The notes beneath the pieces are model-generated. The model was not told the origin of the DNA. It ran no database searches and was given only the letters and a program-made list of their open reading frames with translations. From Pedobacter fastidiosus (GTDB taxonomy: Bacteria > Bacteroidota > Bacteroidia > Sphingobacteriales > Sphingobacteriaceae): 64,000 nucleotides of DNA. Location of the stretch: NCBI RefSeq assembly GCF_014306625.1, contig NZ_JACRYL010000002.1, positions 292,792 to 356,791 on the forward strand. The letters run 5' to 3'. Shown here piece by piece: positions 52,479 through 61,652 of the stretch; the first letter of the stretch is position 1, and each line of letters starts with the position of its first letter. The translations under genes were made by a program, and so were the position numbers.

Positions 52479-53153
52479 TCAATTTTGGTTATAATATCTT
52501 CTGGTGGCATTGATATCCGATTTCTCCTTTTGCCTTTGTAGGTTCAGTATGCTGGCCTCTTTATTGAAACTTCTTAAAAAGATGAGTTTGTCCTGCATAT
52601 CGAGAAAAATCCGGTCAATTGCCCGCAGGCGTTCATCATCGCTCATTCGTAATTTCGATGAGGTAATCACCGTTAAAAGTTCATCTAGGTTATCAATGCT
52701 CTGATCGAAAAGCCGCCCATAAATACCGGATAGGTAACTTAATTCTTCAGGACTAAAAGTGTCGGCATTTCTGAAACGGTTGTAGGCAGATTTGTATTCT
52801 GAGAGCAGGTGCTGCTGGTAGCTAATGATATCTGCAATCCTTTCATATTTCCTGATTTCTGGATTGACCAGCATCAGACCGTCAAGGAATACCTCATGCA
52901 TCGAAAAGTTGCCCTGCGAAATATTTTTTACCGCATTATAGCCATTGGCAACAATGGTATATCCACGCTTCATATCAGAAAGGATATTTTTCAACTGGCT
53001 GAGCTTCTCAACATTTAGCAGGAGCTGCTGTACTTCGGTAGACTGTGCCTTTAGCTTAAAAACCGTAGATGAAAGACAGATGATTACTAAAGTCAACATT
53101 AAATGCAGCGTACTCTTTACACCCTTTACTCTAATTATTCTAATTGTTTCCAT
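52479..53153 (-). CDS. TraI-like conjugal transfer protein, copy 1
   Basis: A 224-residue exported helical protein (signal about residues 14-37, ending FKLKAQS). The C-terminal half shows the shared pattern KLRMSDDERLRAIDRIFLDM and LRSFNKEASILNLQRQKEKS, ending in a short YYNQN tail. Similar proteins are annotated in Bacteroidota ICEs as TraI or TerB-like. It overlaps the next upstream copy by 14 bp. It is one of three tandem relatives between TraG and TraJ. Confidence 0.75.
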   Translation of the reverse strand: METIRIIRVKGVKSTLHLMLTLVIICLSSTVFKLKAQSTEVQQLLLNVEKLSQLKNILSDMKRGYTIVANGYNAVKNISQGNFSMHEVFLDGLMLVNPEIRKYERIADIISYQQHLLSEYKSAYNRFRNADTFSPEELSYLSGIYGRLFDQSIDNLDELLTVITSSKLRMSDDERLRAIDRIFLDMQDKLIFLRSFNKEASILNLQRQKEKSDINATRRYYNQN

Positions 53154-53832
53154 AAATTTCTCTTAAATGGTTAATGGATTTTTGTTCGTTTTTTCTTTGA
53201 TGGATGAGCAGGTTTACCTGTGCTGTGAAACTTTGCGCAAATGCAGCTTTGTCCCGCATCCTTTCATAGATGCTATCCAATCTTTCTATCCGCTCGTCAT
53301 CGCTCATTTCCAGCCGTCCAGAAGTAATTACCAGTAATAGTTCCTCCATGTCATCAAGGCAATTATCGGTTACCCTATCCTTTACACCTAATATGTACTG
53401 GTTGTCAGAAAGTTCTAGTCCATCATTATCGCCAATACTTTTAAAAGCCTTTACGATGGAGATTTGCAGAGAAATAATACTGGAAACTTTTGCATTTTTT
53501 CTGATGGCAGGGTTAACATTTTTGAGTGAGGTAAAAAACGTACTGTGCAAACTGAACTCGCCATTCTTTATATCCTTAACGGTACCTACTCCAGAGCCGA
53601 CAATATCATAGCCTTTTTTGAGGTAACCCGCATACATCTTCAAAGCAACAAGTTGTTCGAGCAGGTATTTTTTCTGCGTTTTTTTCTGGTTGAAGAATTC
53701 GCCCCAAGTTTGCCCGAAAGCACTTGTACCTACAAAAAGTAACAGCAACGCCACCCCTAAAAAACTGATTGGTTTCGATACAGACATAGCTTTATGCCTA
53801 TAACTACTTTGCGGTTGTCTACTGAATTCCAT
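53140..53832 (-). CDS. TraI-like conjugal transfer protein, copy 2
   Basis: A 230-residue protein. The export signal (ISFLGVALLLLFVGTSAFGQ) precedes a helical domain with SGVGTVKDIKNGEFSLHSTF and the repeated element RLEMSDDERIERLDSIYERM then FAQSFTAQVNLLIHQRKNEQ and HLREIYGNN. It is more like copy 1 than copy 3 (shared VKDIKNGEFSLH / VKNISQGNFSMH block). The internal ATG at 53787 (MSVSKPIS) may be the true start, although the longer form overlaps copy 3 by 14 bp. Confidence 0.75.
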   Translation of the reverse strand: MEFSRQPQSSYRHKAMSVSKPISFLGVALLLLFVGTSAFGQTWGEFFNQKKTQKKYLLEQLVALKMYAGYLKKGYDIVGSGVGTVKDIKNGEFSLHSTFFTSLKNVNPAIRKNAKVSSIISLQISIVKAFKSIGDNDGLELSDNQYILGVKDRVTDNCLDDMEELLLVITSGRLEMSDDERIERLDSIYERMRDKAAFAQSFTAQVNLLIHQRKNEQKSINHLREIYGNN

Positions 53833-54499
53833 ATAGTTCTTTTAAAATGGTTACCTCGTCCAACGATTTTGCCCTTTGGATGCTCAACAGGCTATTCTGG
53901 GTATTGAAAGATTTTAGATCGCTAAAGTTGTTATCCATTTGTGCGGCAGCGGCACTTATGATTTCCAGTCTTTTGGCATCGCTCATCTGCGTTTTAAATG
54001 AATTAACTACAAGTAGTATCTGATCTAAATTCTTGATGCTTTCATCCAATATGCCCGAATAAACTTTCTGCATGTGCTCCAGCTCATCAGCGGTGAAATG
54101 CTTATCCTTTTGGAACAGCCCCCAAGCCCATTTATACTCATCAACAATGGCTACCTGTTTTTCGGTCAGGTCTTTGATCCGCTTGTAATAGGCAATGGCA
54201 GATTTAACTTTCCATAGCTCTTCGTAATAATCTTTGTATAGTTCTTTCTGCTTTTCCGTCCAATCGGCTATTTCAGTCAGCTTTAATTTGGAAAGCTGGT
54301 TTTCCAGCACCTTTTGAGCATTCTGTAGCCAGATGGTTTCGTTCTGTAGACGCTGAACCTTAAGGTCGACAGCCTTGATTACTTTTTTTACTCCTGCCTT
54401 GATGACTTCCAAAACTGCTATCTGAGCATTTGCCCCTGTGGGCATGGATACAAACAGCGTCATGGCGCTCACCGGAAGGATGACCATGTATTTTTTCAT
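53819..54499 (-). CDS. traI: TraI-like conjugal transfer protein (DUF4141-type), copy 3
   Basis: About 226 residues from MKKYMVILPVSAMTLFVSMP with signal cleavage after TGANA. It has a long helical region (AGVKKVIKAVDLKVQRLQNE, ENQLSKLKLTEIADWTEKQK) and the family end FKTQMSDAKRLEIISAAAAQ, SFNTQNSLLSIQRAKS and LKELYGIQ. This copy is closest to the classical TraI/DUF4141 pattern. The frame is open to 54610, but the extra residues repeat a KKVMK-type segment and do not look like a signal peptide. It follows TraG. Confidence 0.78.
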   Translation of the reverse strand: MKKYMVILPVSAMTLFVSMPTGANAQIAVLEVIKAGVKKVIKAVDLKVQRLQNETIWLQNAQKVLENQLSKLKLTEIADWTEKQKELYKDYYEELWKVKSAIAYYKRIKDLTEKQVAIVDEYKWAWGLFQKDKHFTADELEHMQKVYSGILDESIKNLDQILLVVNSFKTQMSDAKRLEIISAAAAQMDNNFSDLKSFNTQNSLLSIQRAKSLDEVTILKELYGIQ

Positions 54500-54616
54500 A
54501 ACTTTTTTAATTTGTTTTTTAATGGTCATGAAGAGCCCTTGCGGGGTTTTCATAACTTTTTTAATTGTACTGATGCAGGCAACCGCACCAGTTTTGTGAA
54601 ATGATATCATAACTGA

Positions 54617-57076
54617 TTATTGTTTGTTTTTTAATTCGTTTGCTAGTACCGCTATCCCTTTTTGGATGCTTCCATATTGCTGCGCATACTGTTGAACCTG
54701 CAGCTTTTCACTTTCCTCGGTGGTATAGGCGAGATATTCGCTTGTTGATACTTCCGTTCGGTAAACCTTGCTGTACTGTCCTCCTAGTGAGATAAAAACT
54801 TCCTTGTATTTGAGTTTGGGATCATTGGCCTTATTCATCGAAAGTATCTGCGATTTTTCCTTTTCGGTAAGCCCCAAAAGTTCCTGTATGGCGTCAAACT
54901 TGTTCTGGTATTTGGATTGGTCGAGCAATATCTTACAGTCTGAATTATTGATGATGGCCTGTTTTACAATTGGCGAACTGATGATATCCTCTACCTCCTG
55001 GGTTACCACAATAGCCTCCCCGAAATACTTTCTAACCGTTTTAAAGAGGTATTTGATATACTCTGCCATACCCTCTTTTGCAATGGCTTTCCAGCATTCC
55101 TCAATTAGCAAAACCTTTCTTATGCCCTTAAGCTTTCTCATTTTGGAAATGAACATCTCCATCAGGATAAGCGTAACTACAGGAAATAATATCGGATGAT
55201 CTTTTATGTTGTCTAGTTCTATCACTATGAAGGGCTGATGCAACAGTTCCAGGTTTTCAGATGCGTTCAGCAGGTAATCGAACTCGCCGCCACGGTAGTA
55301 AGGATTGAGAACATATAGAAAATTATCGATATCAAAATCCCTATCCTTTACCTTGCTGGTTTCCAATACCTGTACATATTCATTGGTCAAAAACTCATAA
55401 AAAGTATTAAAACATGGGAAAATATCGGGTCTGTTTGCAAGCTGGGCGAAATAAAGCGTCAACGCATTGGATAAGGCCACATATTCCGAACGCCTGAAAT
55501 TTTCATCATCCTTTTTCCACAGAGCAAGTAGCAACGTTTTAATACTTTCCTTTTTTTCAGTGTCCAGCACATCTCCGTCCGATAGATAAAACGGGTTAAA
55601 CTTAATGGGATCGCTTTCAGTGTAGGTAAAATAATAGCCCTCTACCAGATCGCACAGCCCTTTGTAGCTATGTCCAACATCAACCAAAACCACGTGAGCA
55701 CCCTGCTCATAGTAGGAACGGATCATGTGGTTGGTAAAGAATGATTTTCCGCTACCACTCGGACCCAAAATGAACTTGTTCCTGTTGGTGGTAAAACCCC
55801 TCTTCATTGGTTCATCAGAAATATCCACGTGCATAGGTCTGCCGTAAAGCCGATCTCCCAGACGTAGTCCGAAAGGGCTCAAAGAAGAATGGTACCCCGT
55901 TTCCAGATTGAAAAAACAGGTCGCCTGTTCGATAAAAGTGTCAAACGTATCGTTCATCGGAAAATCAGCTGCATTCCCAGGAAGTCCTGCCCACCAAATC
56001 TGTGCTTGTCCATCAGTTTCCTGTTTGGCAACTGCATCCAGTTGCGCCATTGCAGATGATACCAGATTTTTAAGGTCTCTGCTTTTTTCTTGGTCATCCG
56101 ACCATACCATTACATTGAAATGTGCCTTGATAGGTAAACGTTGCAAGTCTATTGCCTCATTTAAAAAATCATTGGTGGCATCTCCTGAAATTGAATTTTC
56201 TCTGGAATAGGCAGATAATGATTGCAGACGAAGTTTTTTGGCCTCCAATCTTTTAAAGGTTTTCTGCACATCTGATACAAAAATATATTGGCTTAATATG
56301 TGGTTGCAGTTTAATAGTGCACCCAACGGGCTTGCAAAGCCAATCGAAAACTTGCTCCTATCGGTACTGTACTTATCGTAATTGATACGGCTACCACATA
56401 GTGCTGGCATATTCTCCGTATCGCATAAGGTGTAGAGTTCAACTTTTTTGTCGCCAACTACGATATCATCTTTCACATGGATATCACGGATGATTGGTTG
56501 GTTATCCTTGTTCAATAGAAAACAGTACCTCTCTATAATTCCAGCTCTGTTAGCAGTACCAGCCAGCTCATCATCGTTGAGCCTTTTTAGTCCAACAAAT
56601 CCGCTATCGGTCAGTATGCGTTCAAACTGCCCTGCACTGTCCAAAAAATCCTTAAAAAGTGTAGGAGAAATAGTTTGGATTGGAACAATTGATTTGCGAA
56701 GGATATTACTATATACAGAACTGGATAGCTTCCGCTCTTTTGGTTTCTGGGTCAGGAAAATATAGCATTCATGATCTAAAAACGGTCTTTCGTTGAAGAA
56801 GACCTCACTGCTACGTGAAAGGAAACTATGCTCATTGGTATAATCAGCTTTATACTTGGTTTCGGTAAACCAGTCCTGCTTTAGAAAAATGCTATGCTGT
56901 GGCAAGAGTTTAATTGCCTTTACCCAAGTCTGATGGTAAGCCTCATAATCCCTTTCCGATAGGGTAAAGATTTCGGGAAGCTCTACCTTATAAGCAATGG
57001 TTACATCGCCATGCATCGAAATAATGGCGTCGTTCTCAACCTTGTAAATGGGCAATATGTCCTTTGCTTCTACCAT
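54617..57076 (-). CDS. traG: TraG-family conjugation ATPase (VirB4-like)
   Basis: An 819-residue cytoplasmic ATPase that powers assembly of the transfer channel. The N-terminal domain starts VEAKDILPIYKVENDAIISM. Walker A is ILGPSGSGKSFFTNHMI (about residue 450) and Walker B is RKVLLIEECWKAIAKEG. The VirB4 signatures KYFGEAIVVTQEVEDIISSP and NNSDCKILLDQ follow. Full length and intact motifs. In CTnDOT nomenclature this is TraG, not the coupling protein of other plasmids. Confidence 0.95.
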   Translation of the reverse strand: MVEAKDILPIYKVENDAIISMHGDVTIAYKVELPEIFTLSERDYEAYHQTWVKAIKLLPQHSIFLKQDWFTETKYKADYTNEHSFLSRSSEVFFNERPFLDHECYIFLTQKPKERKLSSSVYSNILRKSIVPIQTISPTLFKDFLDSAGQFERILTDSGFVGLKRLNDDELAGTANRAGIIERYCFLLNKDNQPIIRDIHVKDDIVVGDKKVELYTLCDTENMPALCGSRINYDKYSTDRSKFSIGFASPLGALLNCNHILSQYIFVSDVQKTFKRLEAKKLRLQSLSAYSRENSISGDATNDFLNEAIDLQRLPIKAHFNVMVWSDDQEKSRDLKNLVSSAMAQLDAVAKQETDGQAQIWWAGLPGNAADFPMNDTFDTFIEQATCFFNLETGYHSSLSPFGLRLGDRLYGRPMHVDISDEPMKRGFTTNRNKFILGPSGSGKSFFTNHMIRSYYEQGAHVVLVDVGHSYKGLCDLVEGYYFTYTESDPIKFNPFYLSDGDVLDTEKKESIKTLLLALWKKDDENFRRSEYVALSNALTLYFAQLANRPDIFPCFNTFYEFLTNEYVQVLETSKVKDRDFDIDNFLYVLNPYYRGGEFDYLLNASENLELLHQPFIVIELDNIKDHPILFPVVTLILMEMFISKMRKLKGIRKVLLIEECWKAIAKEGMAEYIKYLFKTVRKYFGEAIVVTQEVEDIISSPIVKQAIINNSDCKILLDQSKYQNKFDAIQELLGLTEKEKSQILSMNKANDPKLKYKEVFISLGGQYSKVYRTEVSTSEYLAYTTEESEKLQVQQYAQQYGSIQKGIAVLANELKNKQ

Positions 57077-57080
57077 TGGA

Positions 57081-57431
57081 TTAGTTTTTAAATGATGTTA
57101 TTGGAATATTCGATTTACTTTTGAGCGAGGTAAACAATCGTCTGGAACGGAATTTCAAGTAATTTGGAAGGCTACGTTTTGCCCAAAATTTCATCAGTCC
57201 GTGTTCGCCAAAACGGTGGCTTAAGCGGAATACACTGAAAAAAAGTGTTGTTCCAAGGGTGATGATCAATGGTAATAGCACCAAAAGGCTCAGTCCAGAA
57301 ATGTAGAGAATGGCAAAGCTGATGAGCAATACAACCAGCCCAACAGCTAGATAGGCAATGTACTGCGCCTTTAAGCCTTTGAATTCAATAGGTCTGGTCA
57401 CACCTTTATTGATTTTGTAAACGCTGGCCAT
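57081..57431 (-). CDS. traF: conjugative transposon protein TraF (DUF4133, VirB3-like)
   Basis: A 116-residue membrane protein starting MASVYKINKGVTRPIEFKGL. Two adjacent hydrophobic helices (YLAVGLVVLLISFAILYISG, LVLLPLIITLGTTLFFSVFR) are followed by the SHRFGEHGLMKFWAKRSLP segment. It is a typical VirB3-like partner of the TraG ATPase and ends five bases before traG. Confidence 0.92.
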   Translation of the reverse strand: MASVYKINKGVTRPIEFKGLKAQYIAYLAVGLVVLLISFAILYISGLSLLVLLPLIITLGTTLFFSVFRLSHRFGEHGLMKFWAKRSLPNYLKFRSRRLFTSLKSKSNIPITSFKN

Positions 57432-57433
57432 GG

Positions 57434-57778
57434 CTATATCCCAAAAAATGATTTAAGTACTGTTGCCACCACCACCAAAAAGATACAGCTACCAAACCAT
57501 GCAGCAGCTACTTTGTTGGTGTCTGGCTCCCCTGCATTCCACTTATTGAAAACTTTAATTGCACCGATTATACCCACAACTGCACCGATGGCATACATCA
57601 GGTCAGTTCCAGTATCGAAATAGCCTTTTACCTTGTTGGTTGCTTCCTGGATCCCTGCATTCCCATCTTGAGCAAAAAGGGCCAGACTGGTCAACAAATT
57701 GTAGATACAAAGGGTAAATAATAGCAGTAGGGATTTGCCGAAGTTTAGGTTACCGTTGTTATTGAATGGAGATTTCAT
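57434..57778 (-). CDS. traE: conjugative transposon protein TraE (DUF4134, pilin-like)
   Basis: A 114-residue protein. A signal peptide (to about residue 37, ending ALFAQ) is followed by GIQEATNKVKGYFDTGTDLM and two membrane helices (YAIGAVVGIIGAIKVFNKWN, WFGSCIFLVVVATVLKSFFG). This is the DUF4134 TraE family, likely the VirB2-like pilin. It is two bases from traF and marks the start of the core operon. Confidence 0.92.
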   Translation of the reverse strand: MKSPFNNNGNLNFGKSLLLLFTLCIYNLLTSLALFAQDGNAGIQEATNKVKGYFDTGTDLMYAIGAVVGIIGAIKVFNKWNAGEPDTNKVAAAWFGSCIFLVVVATVLKSFFGI

Positions 57779-57829
57779 ATGTTTTGATTTTACAGCGTAA
57801 GAATAAATTTTATGGTTAATCGGATTATG

Positions 57830-58348
57830 TTAATCCCACAGGTTTTCCAGTTCTTCTTTCGAGAGGTGGAATGAGGCGTGTTCGGAAATAAACTGGTTGA
57901 TCTGAACGATGCGAGGGTTGGAACCAATCTGCCCATATTTTGCCCTGACCATTTCCATCATATTGAAAAAGTCCTGTTTGTTACCGTCCTCTTTTTCCAG
58001 AATGGAAAAAATTTCTTTCAGCTCCTGAAGTACATCTGGTATTAGTCCAAGCTGTTCAGATTTGGCATTTTCATCCTGTCCAAAACTGATTTGCCCCATA
58101 CTAACGGTACTAGCTCCAACAGGTGGTTTAGAAGCGCCCAGCAGTCCCTGATGTTCTTCATGTTTCTGGGTAGGTTCTTCAACCTGATCTGCCCAGCGGT
58201 GCGGAAGCAGTTCTTTGGGATTTGAACCTTTGTTGAAAAATAGATTAAATTCTTTGCGGTAGTAACACAGGATGATGCCCGAATACCAGAGCGAGGTGAG
58301 CAGAAGTATTGCAAGCCAAAACTCCTGCCATGTAAATTGTGCCAACAT
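57830..58348 (-). CDS. membrane-anchored protein upstream of TraE
   Basis: About 172 residues from MLAQFTWQEFWLAILLLTSL. There is one N-terminal membrane helix, a Pro/Gly-rich middle (GLLGASKPPVGASTVSMGQI) and a charged helical end (VLQELKEIFSILEKEDGNKQ). The frame is open to 58468, but the extra basic and aromatic stretch lacks a good start. Proteins of this form sit just before TraE in several Bacteroidota elements and may match the TraD position. Function is unknown. Confidence 0.55.
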   Translation of the reverse strand: MLAQFTWQEFWLAILLLTSLWYSGIILCYYRKEFNLFFNKGSNPKELLPHRWADQVEEPTQKHEEHQGLLGASKPPVGASTVSMGQISFGQDENAKSEQLGLIPDVLQELKEIFSILEKEDGNKQDFFNMMEMVRAKYGQIGSNPRIVQINQFISEHASFHLSKEELENLWD

Positions 58349-58491
58349 AAATTCTTTGCTTTTATCCCAAGCACCATTGCATTGGGATTTGATGAAGCAA
58401 AGTTTCGAAGCTTTCGATTTTTTGTTTGACAACCAGTTGGGTACTACCCAAAAATAAAACCATAACACTATAATAAACAGATGGTTATTAG

Positions 58492-59361
58492 CTATCTTAA
58501 ATTAAGTTTGGGAACAAACTCATCGTCTTCATCTATTCTTTTATCAATAGCGGTTTTCATTTGATCAAGGTATTTGGTTTTGCTCAGCCGTTTGCGTTGC
58601 TTGATTTCTGCAAATCTCCTTGAGGGCTTTCCAATGACAACATTGAATATCTTCTCAAATAATCTTACGATCTCAGCTATTCCGGCATTGCCATTGTTAA
58701 TTTCGCCTGTGTAATACAAACCGTAGGCAAGTTCAACCAGGTTAATTGCCTCACCTGTCCATCGGTATTGCTTTTTACCGACTGGAGTATTTTCAATAAA
58801 ACTGGTACAGTGTAATTTTGCCATTTCTTCTGATAGATAAGCCTGGATTTTATCCATTGCCACAATCTTTCCCACCAAGTGGTCGGCGATAGTGGAGAAC
58901 CGTTCATCACGGTCAAGCTTAGGTCTGATTAACCAGTGTGGATGCTCATCAACTTTTCTTAGGAAAAGTTGCGCATCCATATCATTAGCTCCAGAATAGT
59001 AATAGTTGATAATATGCTGGTTATTGCACCGGAAAGTACAAATCTTTTGTATTTCGTCCGCATAGAATTTCTTCAATACCTTCTTGCAGCCTTTGGGCTT
59101 TTTAAAAATGATTTCATGCAACGCCAGATAGTAAATCTGGAAAGACCTGAACTTGGGCTTCACCGTCTTAAAAAACAAAATTTCATCCCTCTGACCATCA
59201 AAACTTCCTGTAAGCACTAATGATTGCAGGGCATTCATAAAATGGTTTGATGTTTTAAGATAAGGTACAGGATCTATTAGAACTCCCCTGTTATCCTGTT
59301 CCAATTGCTCTAAAGTTTCTAAGAGCTCTTCAAAAAGTTTTGTTGCTGCTATTAAAATCAT
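58492..59361 (-). CDS. rteC: RteC-family regulator of element excision/transfer
   Basis: A 289-residue protein of the RteC family (PF09357). The typical core is FFKTVKPKFRSFQIYYLALH, followed by FRCNNQHIINYYYSGANDMD. The C-terminal winged-helix part is RWTGEAINLVELAYGLYYTG, INNGNAGIAEIVRLFEKIFN and RKRLSKTKYLDQMKTAI. In CTnDOT, RteC activates the excision operon. Here it lies next to the transfer operon. The histidine kinase/regulator pair RteA/RteB is not seen in the window. Confidence 0.9.
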   Translation of the reverse strand: MILIAATKLFEELLETLEQLEQDNRGVLIDPVPYLKTSNHFMNALQSLVLTGSFDGQRDEILFFKTVKPKFRSFQIYYLALHEIIFKKPKGCKKVLKKFYADEIQKICTFRCNNQHIINYYYSGANDMDAQLFLRKVDEHPHWLIRPKLDRDERFSTIADHLVGKIVAMDKIQAYLSEEMAKLHCTSFIENTPVGKKQYRWTGEAINLVELAYGLYYTGEINNGNAGIAEIVRLFEKIFNVVIGKPSRRFAEIKQRKRLSKTKYLDQMKTAIDKRIDEDDEFVPKLNLR

Positions 59362-59756
59362 ATTGAAAAAATTGTACAGCTAATCGCCGTTGGGTTAAGA
59401 TTAAACTTTGAGAGCGCTTAATTTGGTCCAAACAGGTATGATCTTGCTTCAAGTATCATTACGAGTATCGTTCACAAAAGTTTGAAAATGAACATTGGTT
59501 TTTAGGTGGAAAGACCATACTAATTATTCCACCTCAAGCGCATAAAATGCACTTGAAGCAGCATATTTAGAAACTTGTAGATGGATTGGAATGTCCAATA
59601 ATTTTAATAAAAGCAGGATGTAATTAATTTTAATGCTAATGCAGAACGCCTCAGCGACAATTTTTCAGATTTGAAAGAATAGTATCATCAAATAGTGGAG
59701 AGAAAACAATGTAAACGTATGTGTTCTCTAAATATTAGGAGCTTGATGAGAAAAAA
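59362..59756. other. intergenic stretch upstream of rteC with small inverted repeat
   Basis: About 395 bp without a gene. One feature stands out: AGGTGGAA (59504-59511) and TTCCACCT (59527-59534), an 8-bp perfect inverted repeat with a 15-bp spacer. It could be an operator for rteC. The remainder is AT-rich and shows no promoter match I trust. Confidence 0.35.
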
Positions 59757-60980
59757 TTAAAAGGTTATTAGAATACAGAATAAAGAAAGATATTTCTCAT
59801 CTATCTGCTTAATTAACGATTGTAATAACGCTTTAACTTTTATTGCAGTAACTCTATTATTCTCGGCATAAGTGTTCTGCATATTTCCTATGGAAAGGTT
59901 TTCTTTTTTAGCTGTGCCCACATGAGCATGGATAAATTCATAGAGATCAGCCTTGCGCTTCACTAATACGATGCCTTTATCGATCAAGAGCCGGAAAATG
60001 AACAAAAACTGCTCCATAGATATAGAGATTTTAAAGTAAAACTGTTGTAGAAAATATTTTGTCCCACTTCCCTCAAAGATTTTTTTATTCATATTGATCA
60101 ACTTCTTGATACAAACAAGTTCGTTCTCCAATGTATGGCAAAGTACTTCCCTTAATTCAACAGCATCGCTATCATAGCTATATCGCCGTCTAATAATCAA
60201 TTGCCTCAATTTTCTTATCTCAACGGTAATCTTGATATATTCCTCCCTATAATTATCAACTTCATTATAATCAAGTTGCAATCTTGATATGTAGTATTGA
60301 ATAAGAGGTGGATAATTAAAATTATGGTAGCAAAAAACTCTTCGCAAATCCAGTTCATTCTCATCTATACTCTCTGAACTTACTTTATTTAGATCATGTA
60401 TGAGGGCATACCAAAAATCCAGTAAATGGAAACTAGTTTTTTTAGTATTCTTCATTTCCAGAAAATATCCCTTAAGTATTTCACATAGCCCTTCGTCTAT
60501 CCCAGCTGATTTAAATGATTGGATAAGCTTATCAGAAATTTTGATTAAAGTCAAATCTGTTTTTTGTTTATAACGAACAGGTACCACCATTTTAAAGTTA
60601 AAGCAGTAGTTGTAATGGTCTTTTAAATGGTCGAAAATATTATTAATTGCCTCTAGCATAATTAATAGATATTCTTTGACATCTGGTTCAATCTGTGATT
60701 TTTTATCAGACAAAATAAATGTATTGCATTCTTCTGACAACTGTACCAATTCTGATTGTAGATGATCCATAAAAACAACTGCATTCTCATCCAAATGCAA
60801 CTGCATAAATTGCAGATTTCTTTGGATTGCTACCATAATGCCATCAATTTCAAGAATAAATAGTTCCCGACTATCATGGATGGACTCATGATTGGATTGT
60901 ATTAGATCATGCGCAATCTTTCGTAGTTCACCAAGTGCCTTAATATAAAATTTAGGGTTTTCATTTTCCATAATCGCCAC
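59757..60980 (-). CDS. unknown protein, possible RteC-like regulator
   Basis: A 407-residue helical protein without export signal. Two parts recall RteC: VFCYHNFNYPPLIQYYISRL in the middle, like the FRCNNQHIINYYYSG element, and a C-terminal winged-helix-like block (FYFKISISMEQFLFIFRLLI, DKGIVLVKRKADLYEFIHAH, AKKENLSIGNMQNTY). The resemblance is by eye only. It follows the TetR gene by 16 bp, so it is the last gene of the synthase-TetR run. Confidence 0.55.
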   Translation of the reverse strand: MAIMENENPKFYIKALGELRKIAHDLIQSNHESIHDSRELFILEIDGIMVAIQRNLQFMQLHLDENAVVFMDHLQSELVQLSEECNTFILSDKKSQIEPDVKEYLLIMLEAINNIFDHLKDHYNYCFNFKMVVPVRYKQKTDLTLIKISDKLIQSFKSAGIDEGLCEILKGYFLEMKNTKKTSFHLLDFWYALIHDLNKVSSESIDENELDLRRVFCYHNFNYPPLIQYYISRLQLDYNEVDNYREEYIKITVEIRKLRQLIIRRRYSYDSDAVELREVLCHTLENELVCIKKLINMNKKIFEGSGTKYFLQQFYFKISISMEQFLFIFRLLIDKGIVLVKRKADLYEFIHAHVGTAKKENLSIGNMQNTYAENNRVTAIKVKALLQSLIKQIDEKYLSLFCILITF

Positions 60981-60996
60981 AACTTATTCCATATCC

Positions 60997-61641
60997 TCAT
61001 TTTTTATCAAATGCCCAATCAACAATCTGTTCTATAGTCTTTATTATCTCTATTTGTCCTTCTCGGGAATTGATATCTATTCCGCAAATGGTAGATTCGT
61101 TCTTTTTGGCATGAAGTACCATATAATAGATTGCACTCACCATTAGTGCAGTAATGGCTTTAAGACTCTTTTTACTATCTTTAAATAAAGGTTCTGACTT
61201 TTCAAGCAATAGCTTCCCTACCTCTTCGCGAACATGTGAGATGCTATTGAGTAGGTCAGTCTTTTCGGTAATTTCCCATAAGATAATCGAGCGCATTTCT
61301 TCATGCGTATTGAAATATTCAAAATGCCCTTTTAACAGATCCGATACTAGGTTTTTTAAAGTTTCCCGATCTGTATTGCCACTAACTTCTCTATTTACGT
61401 CTTTAGCTTTAGCTATCCAATAGTCATTCTTAAGGACATAAGCTTCAACTAATTGATCAACTCCTCCAAAATACCTATGAATTAAAATTTTACTGACATC
61501 TGCTTCTTTGGCAATGGTATTCAGCCCTAGTCCTTTATAACCTTTGTGCTTGATGATTGTGCCAACGGCATCTATGAGCCGTTGCATGGTCTGTTCCTTA
61601 TTTTTTACATGACCAGAAATGTTTATATATCTGAGAGGCAT
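60997..61641 (-). CDS. TetR/AcrR-family transcriptional regulator
   Basis: A 214-residue regulator. The N-terminal helix-turn-helix (about residues 18-65) is QRLIDAVGTIIKHKGYKGLG and NTIAKEADVSKILIHRYFGG, followed by a helical ligand domain. It starts 11 bp after the synthase stop, so both are in one transcript. A TetR protein next to a small-molecule synthase often senses the product. The ligand is unknown. Confidence 0.9.
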   Translation of the reverse strand: MPLRYINISGHVKNKEQTMQRLIDAVGTIIKHKGYKGLGLNTIAKEADVSKILIHRYFGGVDQLVEAYVLKNDYWIAKAKDVNREVSGNTDRETLKNLVSDLLKGHFEYFNTHEEMRSIILWEITEKTDLLNSISHVREEVGKLLLEKSEPLFKDSKKSLKAITALMVSAIYYMVLHAKKNESTICGIDINSREGQIEIIKTIEQIVDWAFDKK

Positions 61642-61652
61642 AAGCTTTTAAT

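Noticed and set aside
53819..54610. Longer start for TraI-like copy 3
   Set aside because: The extra 37 residues contain a duplicated KKVMK segment and place the signal peptide internally. The ATG at 54499 gives a normal exported protein.
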